Origin: Stephanodiscus triporus
Taxonomy: Eukaryota > Bacillariophyta > Thalassiosirophyceae > Thalassiosirales > Thalassiosiraceae
Direction of reading: 5' to 3'
NCBI GenBank assembly: GCA_036939755.1
Contig: JALLAZ010001752.1
Coordinates: 1 to 13,993 of the forward strand
DNA length: 13,993 nt
Position numbers and translations under genes: made by a program. The notes under the pieces were generated by a model. That model made no database searches, had not been told where the DNA came from, and worked only from the letters and a program-made list of their open reading frames with translations. Shown one piece after another: positions 1 to 7,512 of this stretch (position 1 is the stretch's first letter; every line of letters starts with the position of its first letter).

Positions 1-2
1 TT

Positions 3-296
3 CATACTTTCATAATACCTACCAAAGGGGAAAACGTAGCTATTCCCCCAGCTCCACTGAGGGGACACCAGAAGAAGAGCGATTATTGTGTGTTGTGTGG
101 GGAGGCAGAGCGGGCGGCCCCCTTTCACAAACAGAGGAAAAGGGCGAAGAGCGAGGATGAGGCTGCAATCACGTCTGCATTGACTGCATGGTCAAAGCAC
201 CGCCTTCGTCCAGCGCTCGACTCGGCGATTGCGTTGTCGAATCCGCCGCTGGTACGGCGATCGTCGAAGTTTCATGCCCCGTCGCCCTTCGGATGA
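3..296 (+). CDS. Partial open frame at the left edge, possible C-terminal exon of unknown protein
   Basis: The frame is open from the window edge to a TGA at 294-296 and contains no ATG, so if real it is the end of a longer gene or a last exon whose start lies outside the window. The roughly 97 visible residues include a CxxC pair (YCVLCGE, about residues 28-34 of the visible part) followed by a Lys/Arg-rich stretch (HKQRKRAKSEDE) and a Ser/Pro-rich tail. CxxC plus basic residues fits a zinc-binding C-terminus of the kind seen in transposases or chromatin proteins, but I do not recognise the family. It is convergent with the glycosyltransferase-like gene that ends at 375. An open frame of this length can arise by chance in GC-richer DNA, so this is a weak call. 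Confidence 0.25.
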   Translation, partial: HTFIIPTKGENVAIPPAPLRGHQKKSDYCVLCGEAERAAPFHKQRKRAKSEDEAAITSALTAWSKHRLRPALDSAIALSNPPLVRRSSKFHAPSPFG

Positions 297-374
297 GGAT
301 TTCTAAAGTAACGCGGCACAGTGATTAAGTTTGTATTTTTGTTTGCTTTTAGGTTCTTCGATGACCAATTGCAG

Positions 375-2164
375 CTACTCGGAGCTTGAAGTCCGCCAAT
401 CATCAATGTCAATGTCCATATCAGAATCTATCATATACCCTCCTCGGTCTACATACAACTTGTATGCTTCCAATAATTTTTCGCCAGCTTTTCGATGTTT
501 CGGGGCCATTTTGTTTAGATTGAAATCTGTATCCACCAGTCTGATTCCAGTATATCTGTTTCCATTTCCTCCAACATTTGATGTTTGTAAGTGTGGAAAT
601 TGCCTCTTCAACTCGATATGTAGCTCCAAAGCCTTCAATAAATCTGGATGCGTAGGTTGGAATACCTCTGTTCCATCGCTAAACTGATTTTCGGGTGCAT
701 TGTCGCTGCCCCCCAACCGACCTTGCTTTCCAACCCTTCGATAATTCTTATTGGGCAGATGCAACACTGTCAATTGGCCAAAGTTCTCCACTGGAAGAAG
801 CTGAATTATTCCGCAGTGCCTCCTCCCGTACATCATTTGGGATGTCATCCATACACGCTGCGTCCCTTCTGTTGGCTGGCTTGGATTGTCCGGATGAGAT
901 GGCCGATTTCTGATCTCATTGAATCGGCATTTTGGACGATCTTTCCATGATTTCAACAAAGCGGGGGTAACGAGGTACATACCCTGGTGTGGGTGGTGCA
1001 TTGAAATATAATACGGAGACAACGCATCATCTTCAACTTTGTCCACAGACTTCTCAAAGACAGGCCTTCCCAGATGCTCCCAATACACCCGGGTGACATT
1101 AACATTAGCATGGCGCGTTTTGTCGGTCATTACTACATTCTCAGGGAAATTGTACTCGTATCGAACGATGCCAACGTTGAAATCAGTGGCGCGTTTTGGA
1201 CCTACAATGCTTTTGACTCGATTGGTTTCATAAAGATACGCCGCTACGGTTTTCGGAGAAATGCGTATATCATCCTGTTTGGAAAAGACGTGAGTATTGA
1301 GATATTGAGGAGACAATTGTGACGCATGTTTTTGCTTTTGTGCGCAATATTGATTTTTATCAATGACTCGAAAAAAGATAGTATTGCAATACATTGCATA
1401 CCTCATGAATGTTGAAGAGTGAACTCACCTCAGTGTACACAAACACATCGTACTGATCTATCCGATCATAAAACAATTCTCGATGAAAATCTACCAGATG
1501 CAATCTCACGCTTTGAGGCTTGAGCATCAAGGTCATGGTAAGTCCTGCATTGGGCGACGGGTTGTTGCATCTCATTCTATCATTGAGCATGTCTATTAGG
1601 GCAACTGGATACTTCATTAAACGTTGAAAATCGTGACAACGTCCAGTATATAAATTCCATTAGATTGCACTAGACGGAGTTGAAGACCCCCTTTAAATAA
1701 TAAGCAGGGATGGCACTCACCAATACTGTTGTATGGACCACAATATCGACCTTTGATCCAGCGTAACATAAATCTTGAAATCCATCGAGCACTTCTTCCA
1801 GATGCGACAGCTGCATAAAATCGAAGGAGGCGATGGTAACCAGTACTCGAAGGCCATCTAATATTGAAGACGACGGAAGATAGTTGGTAGTCACGCTATT
1901 ATTTCCTGGCAATGATCCGTCTGCAGACAGTTGAGACAGTTGTCCCGTCAGGAGATGCGGCGATAGGGGGGCACCCCGGTGATAGTGTGGCGTCGCCCAC
2001 ACTGGATCATTGTTGTGAATCTGCCACAGAAAGAATGCCGAGCATACAGCGAGGCCAAAAATGAATGCAGTAATTAGAAATATGGCCAGTCTAGTTGCGG
2101 ATACGGAATCGGGCGTGTGCGATATCTTGGACGATTTGTGCGCTTTGAGCTTGGCGGCAGTCAT
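375..2164 (-). CDS. Predicted type II membrane glycosyltransferase-like protein, three exons
   Basis: The exons on the minus strand are 2164-1721, 1611-1429 and 1274-375, joined by introns of 109 and 154 nt. All junctions are GT-AG (donors GTGAGT; acceptors AATGAAG and AAACAG) and in phase 0. They give 508 aa ending in TAG. Residues 25-47 form one hydrophobic segment after a short Lys-rich cytoplasmic tail, which is the layout of a Golgi type II membrane enzyme. The lumenal part begins with a beta-strand-like LRVLVTIASFDF, followed by KVDIVVHTTV. Across the exon 2/3 junction it reads VFVYTE-DDIRI, an acidic EDD motif placed like the metal-binding motif of GT-A enzymes. Later blocks (VYWEHLGRPVF, HHPHQGMYLV, the Asn/Arg/Pro-rich NEIRNRPS, GTQRVWMTSQMMYG, HHLPNKNY-like LHLPNKNYRRVGK) look strongly conserved. 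I recall similar proteins in diatoms and oomycetes, but donor and acceptor sugars are unknown to me. The start ATG lies just before the membrane segment. The gene is divergent from SAS10. Confidence 0.8.
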
Positions 2165-2359
2165 GGTCCGCAGTCAGCAGTATGGTACTAACCCGATGTT
2201 ATGATTTTGGTAGGATTTTGGGGAACCAACGCCAAGTTCCCATTCCGTCTGTCCGCCCCACCCTCCCCCCGCCTGCTTGCGCTCGCTCCCCCACAACACA
2301 TCAACACACCACCCAAAGGCAGTCCTCCAACCCCACATCCCTCATAATTTTGTATCATC
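2165..2359. promoter_or_regulatory. Divergent intergenic promoter region between the glycosyltransferase-like gene and SAS10
   Basis: Only 195 bp separate the two start codons, so both promoters and both 5' leaders must fit here or overlap the genes. The half nearer SAS10 (about 2240-2300) is very C-rich and pyrimidine-rich on the plus strand. The half nearer the other gene is AT-richer. I see no clear TATA box. Shared or bidirectional control is an inference from the geometry alone. Confidence 0.5.
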
Positions 2360-4851
2360 ATGGGCAGACGATCTCGCCACTCCGCGAAAACGGGAGATCA
2401 ATCCGTCTACAAGTCGCGCACCAAGGCCCTAGAGTCGTCACAAACCAATTGCGATGACTCGGGTGACGATGATCCGATGTATAACGAGGTCGAGCGCTAT
2501 CACAATCGGAAGGAGGAAGATAATTATTTGAAATTAGACGTGGATGATGACGATGGGGACGATAGCAGTAGCGAGGACGATGGAATCACCAAACATCAGG
2601 AGGGGGTGTTTGACCTGGGGGTTGGCGGGAGTAGCGAGGAGGAGGAGGAGGACGAGGACGATGTCGACAGCGAAGAGGAAGAGGAAGGCGAAACTGTGGC
2701 AAAACGTGCCGAGAAACCCTATGCGGCCTCTTCCGACTCGGACGGAGACGTTTCTGACTCCGAAGACGACGATGCTTACGGAGCCAAATCCCATAAGCTT
2801 CTGAACTGGGGTGATAAAAAACACTCTTATTATCATGGAGACACAACCGACTTAGAAATCGGACAGGACGTTGAAGATGCCTACCTAGAGGAGGAGGCGG
2901 CGCGAGAGGTGGAGAAAGCTCAATTGGATGATATGGACGATGAAGATTTCATGCTGGGCACTAACGAGGGAGGGAGAGAAGATGAAGAACCGAAATCGAT
3001 GAAAACAAAGTCGACGCGTGAAGGCAGGATGGAAACCATCATATCAAGCAAAGGCCCAAAATACTTGTCCAAACTATCAGAGAAGGAAAAGATGAAGCTT
3101 CTCAAGACTAATCATCCAGAGCTTATGCCATTGGTACGGCATTTTTCTGATCCGGTCTTGGAACTGAGTGAGACGACATTGGTTGCGGCGGGTGCTATGT
3201 TGAAAAACGGTGCCGCCAAGTGTGTAAAAGAAATGGAGGTAAATAGTCCACATCGTATTCCCACCATTTGTGCTGTGTGCTTCAAGGGGCGGCAATCTGT
3301 TTGTATGAGCGCACTCAATATGATAGGCTTGAACAAGACACACATTTTCATGTCGTGATTGATGTTTTGGCAGAAACGCAGTGCAATATTGAAATCAAGA
3401 GGGATCTATGTTTATATCCTACGGATGAGCTCTTTTCCTCAAGAGCATACCATTCGCTTGTATGGCTCCCACATTTTTTCTTTTTTCTTGCGTGCTCTCA
3501 CACTTTTCAATCCTTTACTGATCATGGTGAAAACAACATTACACAGGCTGTAGGTGCTACCCCGATGGGTCTTCAGTATCTCATTACCAAGTCTATGCTT
3601 CAGGCATCGAAGGCATTGAATCTATCTCTTTACCTTTTACTCAAGTCAGAGCACGCATCTGCAAACAAGGATGATACTGACATGCCACTTATAATGGAGG
3701 CAGATTCTAGTGATGACATAAGGAATCATCCAGTAATGCATCGTCTGAACCAATTGTCGGTGTTGACTGACAAACTTCAAGAAGGCGTGGAGGAGAAGAT
3801 GCCCGGACTGAAGGACCAAATGAATTGTTTGGTGAAGGCAGCGGCTCTTATGGCTGGTGGAAATTTGTCCTCAAGTGATGACAGTGATGTCAGCGATGAT
3901 GATGATGGGGCTCATTCTTTTGCAGCAGGAGACAATAATAAAATTGATGCGGATGACGGTGCCAAACAACTTGCTTCCGATGACGAAGCAAATGACCATT
4001 GCGAACAATCATCTTCTGACAGCGACGAAGAACACGAAACACAAGAAGACATCCAACGGCGCATCATTACGGAAGCCAAATTCGCATTGCGAAATCAAGA
4101 TATTGACCATGATATGAAAAAACTCACCAATAATCGAAAGCGTCGTCTTGCCCCAACATCGTCTGATTTTGGCGACGAGAATGATGAAATTACTGACAAG
4201 ACACTGACAGCAAGTCGTAAACTGGCATCGACGATGAACTCGATTGTGCAAAAATCTACCTCTTTTAATGAGAAGAGAAACAAGTCGACAAGAGACGACG
4301 AAGAAGAAGAGGAGTACGATAGATTGCAGCGAGGCCTGTCAATGATGGAAGAGGAACTTGGGAAAGGTTCTGATGATGATGACGATGACGAGGATGACGA
4401 AGGCCTACACGATAGCGATGAGGATGATTTCTATCAGGCGATAAAATCAAAGAGCAAGGCCAGAAAAGAGGCCAAGAAACAAATTTATGCAGTTGCTCCG
4501 AAGTATCCTAGACTCGAGAGTGAGGTTGATGGTAAGTTTACAATTGTAATGCCATCTGTTGTCCTTTTCTTATCTCACCTGAGTCCTGCTCCTCTCATCG
4601 TCCGCTTACCTATCGTAGGTGAGCGTGCCATTGGTCGCGCAATTTTGAAGAACCGCGGTCTTGTAGCGCACAAGCCCAAAATTAATCGCAATCCTCGTGT
4701 GAAGAAACGTGAAGATTATCGTAAAGCCCTCATTCGTAGAAAGGGAGCTGTGCGAGAAATTCGTACCGATGAAGGGCATGTGTATGGGGGAGAGGCTACA
4801 GGCATTAAGTCGAGCATCAGTAGGAGTAGGAAACTTGGATCACGCCGTTGA
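2360..4851 (+). CDS. SAS10: Sas10/Utp3 family small-subunit processome protein, three exons
   Basis: This nucleolar protein belongs to the U3 snoRNP small-subunit processome, which cleaves and folds pre-18S rRNA. Exons are 2360-3238, 3547-4531 and 4619-4851. Splicing gives 2097 nt, 698 aa, ending in TGA. The N-terminus is basic (MGRRSRHSAKTG), followed by long Asp/Glu/Ser tracts at about residues 30-145 typical of nucleolar proteins. The Sas10/Utp3/C1D domain begins near HPELMPLVRHF (about residue 250), crosses the first splice junction (AVGATPMGLQYL) and continues through LNLSLYLLLKSE and the hallmark IRNHPVMHRLNQL. A second acidic linker includes a run of Asp before DFYQAIK. The C-terminal Sas10 domain follows the second intron: ERAIGRAILKNRGL, NRNPRVKKREDYRKAL, VYGGEATGIKSSISRSRK. 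Length, domain order and both terminal signatures fit the family. The frame is intact in both domains, so the gene is probably functional and essential. Confidence 0.95.
3239..3546 (+). other. SAS10 intron 1 (308 nt)
   Basis: The donor is GAG|GTAAAT at 3238/3239 and the acceptor is ACACAG|GCTG at 3546/3547. A T-rich tract at about 3474-3490 and a TACTGAT branch-point-like motif near 3518 precede the acceptor. It must be removed, because the exon 1 frame meets a TGA at 3356. It is two to three times longer than the other introns seen here (87, 109 and 154 nt). I see no gene inside it. Confidence 0.85.
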
Positions 4852-5770
4852 TTGCATGTTCTTCACTCTTATACTCTATTATTATTGCAAGCAAAAGCCA
4901 ACATCCATTAAGTAGAAGAATCCGTTATTTGGAATAATAAATCCAATCCCACCATCAATAACTCAACTGACGAGGGAAATGATTGATGATAATGTTATAT
5001 TGAACCTGTTTATGCTTATGACAAAGCACCTTACATTCTCATTCTTTTATCCTGTTGGCTCCCATGAACGGTATTACTTGATGAATGCTAGCTATACTGA
5101 ACTCCCATGCATGTCCTTTGTAACTGACTTTTGAGTTGCATAGTGTTGAGAGCTGTAGATTGTAGAATACACACAGAATTAGTTTTGATTTCTTACATCT
5201 TGTTGGCAGTATTTCCATGCCAAGGATTTTGGCAGTTATGATGGCATTGGCATATCTTGATAGAAGGGAGACAATATTACTCCAGAAACTTGGAAGTAGA
5301 ATGAAAAAGCTTTACATTTCAAAAACTCCTTATCGCTGACCTAACTTGCAGTACCTCTTGTGCTTTGTAGAAAACAACACACAGGTTTGTCATAACATGA
5401 TAACCATGACAATCTCTTCCTGCTGTTGCTGCTGTCTGGTGGAACTTATTTCTATAGTCAAGCTGCTGGCTTGAAAAGGAACAATGGTACAAATGCAGAT
5501 CTAAATAGTTGAAAAGAATTTCCGTACATGTCTCGTAAAACCTTCTTAAGAAAAAGAGCAAAATTGGACATTATCAAAGATAAAATATGCGCTCATCCCA
5601 CAGGAATAAAAACTTATCCTTATCCCTGAGTTGAGTAGTAAGAAGATATTTGAAGTCAGAGAGTATGTTTGTTTGACTAGAACTAATCTACAGGGATGCA
5701 TATTTCTATTGTATCAATTTGGACTGCATTTGGTGCCAGCAATTGACTTCCCTACATCCAAATCATTACA
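4852..5770. other. AT-rich intergenic stretch, no gene recognised
   Basis: This stretch follows SAS10 and should contain its 3' UTR and polyadenylation region (AATAATAAATCC near 4930 is a candidate signal, weak). Open frames here are short, lack recognisable motifs and have unremarkable composition. I found no tRNA, snoRNA or repeat signature that I could support by eye. Confidence 0.5.
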
Positions 5771-6182
5771 TTGCATATGAAGGTTGTCCAACACCTTTGT
5801 TATGTTCAGAGAGGATGTGGGAGCCATTCCATGTGGGTTTGGAGCCTCAACCAATGCACAAGCAGGGCTCCATGTTGTGCCAAGGAGTGACGACCCCAGG
5901 ATTTCACCTGACTACCCAAATCAGGACTGACAAGTGCAGTTGTATTGGCCCGTTGATGGATCCATATCCCCATCCATTGCATATNAAGTGCAGTTGTATT
6001 GGCCCGTTGATGGATCCATATCCCCATCCATTGCATATGACGGTTGTCCAACACCTTTGTTATGATCAGAGAGGATGTGGGAGCCATTCCATGTGGGATT
6101 GGAGCCTCAACCAATGCACAAGAGCTCCATTTTGCACCAAGGAGTGACCCCAGGATTTCACATGACTACTTGAATTAGGATA
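5771..6182 (+). repeat. Diverged tandem duplication, unit about 150 bp, interrupted by an assembly N
   Basis: Unit 1 runs from TTGCATATGA at 5771 to about 5925. Unit 2 runs from TTGCATATGA at 6031 to about 6182. They share long blocks such as GGTTGTCCAACACCTTTGTT, AGAGAGGATGTGGGAGCCAT and TTGGAGCCTCAACCAATGCA, with scattered substitutions and small indels, for instance an extra CGA and CAG in unit 1. The offset is 260 bp as written. It would be 206 bp if the 53-bp repeat around the N at 5985 is one locus duplicated by the assembly. The apparent 142-aa frame across it (5719-6147) changes frame between the copies and matches nothing I know, so I treat this as non-coding repeat or transposon debris. 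Confidence 0.85.
5932..6038. repeat. Perfect 53-bp direct repeat flanking a single N (probable contig join)
   Basis: Positions 5932-5984 and 5986-6038 are identical over 53 bases, both starting AAGTGCAGTT and ending CATTGCATAT, and are separated only by N at 5985. An exact repeat around one ambiguous base is what a failed overlap merge between two contig ends produces. The neighbouring true duplication is visibly diverged, so exact identity here is more likely technical than biological. Confidence 0.9.
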
Positions 6183-6408
6183 CTGGCAGGTTTGAAGGTT
6201 ATGGCCAGTCATCACACCACAAACACATCTGGAGGTTGTATATAAGTTCCGATCATATCTTCTTGGTAGAGGTTACTAGGACAATGTCATCTATTCTTTG
6301 CCCTTAGCTATGTCTGTGCTTTGTTGCGGAGAATATCATGTCTGTCTTTGGCTGGACAGCTTTCTTGAGGGTCACATTTGTGCTTTATTGGTAGAGCGAC
6401 ATTGATGT

Positions 6409-6714
6409 GATCTCTTCAAGCAAAAACTGGAATGGAATGCAGACTACTGGGCTCATGGTCTCAAGTATCTGCTCCTGGAAATGGTGTATCAACAGTGGCT
6501 CTACCATAATGCAACCGTCCACATGGAACTTCTTGATGGCATGACATTAGTTCAGCATAAGAGAATCTTGGCTAGGATTAGGACTACCACGGGGATTGAC
6601 CCAGACAATCTCCTGAAAGAGGATTGGGTCCTTCTTCAGGTGGATGTTGCACAACTAATCACAGGTCCTGCCAAGGATAAGTTGGAGTGGATAGCAGGAA
6701 TGGACTCTGCAATG
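6409..6714 (+). pseudogene. Relic of a diatom-type retroelement ORF (QWLY motif C-terminal domain)
   Basis: One frame reads a coherent protein fragment: WNADYWAHGLKYLLLEM, then QQWLYHNATVH, LLDGMTLVQHKRILARI, DPDNLLKEDWVLLQVD and KLEWIAGMDSA. I recall a recurring C-terminal segment in reverse-transcriptase-containing ORFs of diatom genomes with the same order: Trp/Tyr near the start, QWLYRN plus VH, a gap, an LL-ED-LL block, and a final W-I/L-A motif. A TGA at 6403 closes the frame upstream. A run of nine G at about 6714-6722 marks where the similarity is lost downstream, so no intact ORF remains. No reverse transcriptase YxDD-like motif or LTR was recognised nearby. The family assignment is from memory of the motif pattern. 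Confidence 0.5.
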
Positions 6715-6852
6715 GGGGGGGGCAGAACATGTTGCACATGGGTTGCACCAGGCAGTGTGGACCAAATACTGCCTCTGAGTCTGGGTAGTCATCCGTGTGC
6801 ACAGTTGGAGTACAAGGCAGTTCTGCTGGTTGACCAGGAAGGGAGCATGCGG

Positions 6853-6868
6853 TGGTGGTGGTGGTGGC
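6853..6868 (+). repeat. Short GGT/TGG microsatellite
   Basis: A short run of GGT units (GGTGGTGGTGGTGG) follows the retroelement relic. It encodes the run of Trp in a spurious frame and has no functional signal. Confidence 0.7.
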
Positions 6869-6898
6869 ATTGCCACAAATGGGCTTAATTGGATTTTG

Positions 6899-7512
6899 TG
6901 TACTGGACAACTAATTTCCTCCTGTAGAGAAGGAGTGTGAAAATAAATGCTCAAGACTCAAGCCTTTGCTGTGCTTTGGCGGAAAAGAAAGACGATATTC
7001 TCTGCCACATATGAGTAGTATGTAGTAATTTAATACAGATTTTTTTGGGACCATTTGCAACAATTAGTTCCATCCATGTTAAGAGCTACCATGTCCATGG
7101 CCATGGTGTCCAATGATGCTGGAATCATTCCCCACCCAAATACTACACACTACGCATCATCCCGACATGCACTGGACAAATTTCTATGATTAAAAATCTC
7201 ATGTGAATGCTGTTCAGAACTAAGTAAATAGCTAGCAATAATGGGTAATTCAAACTTTGGGTGTTATGCTGTATTCTGTGTTCTTGTTCTGTGTGGCTCA
7301 TACCAAAATGATCCCCGAAGTTTCAATGAAGCTGCCGCACCACTATTTATTGGTGCAGCTGCCCTGGCATCACCCCAAATTCAAATGAAAGTCAAGTCAC
7401 TGTTGTTGTGAGAAGTGTGCACTTGATTAGGCCACGTGAATCCACATTGACATTATGAAAGTAAATTTAGTTTTATCTGGGCAAAAATATTGGACGTGGG
7501 TAACCTATCATT
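6899..7512. other. Intergenic stretch downstream of the helicase pseudogene
   Basis: No gene is supported here. It contains a perfect 12-bp palindrome (CCATGGCCATGG at about 7096-7107) and a small stem-loop at about 7329-7360 (arms AGCTGCCGCACCA and TGGTGCAGCT, with a 3-nt bulge). It probably includes the former 3' flank of the minus-strand helicase. Confidence 0.4.

Noticed and set aside
331..950. Plus-strand open frames of 118, 100 and 72 aa
   Set aside because: They lie opposite exon 3 of the glycosyltransferase-like gene, which has clear conserved motifs. The plus-strand products show no motif.
2182..2457. 91-aa plus-strand frame overlapping the SAS10 start
   Set aside because: It begins in the divergent promoter and overlaps the well-supported SAS10 exon 1 in another frame. 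It has no recognisable motif.
2534..2846. Two minus-strand frames rich in Val/Leu/Ile or Arg/Pro opposite SAS10
   Set aside because: Their composition is the complement of the Asp/Glu/Ser codon tracts of SAS10. They are shadows.
5719..6147. 142-aa frame spanning the N and the tandem duplication
   Set aside because: It contains the N, relies on the suspect 53-bp repeat, and reads the two duplicate units in different frames, so it cannot be a conserved protein.
7096..7107. CCATGGCCATGG palindrome as an operator
   Set aside because: It is a single 12-bp palindrome in intergenic DNA with no partner site or nearby start. That is too little to support a function.
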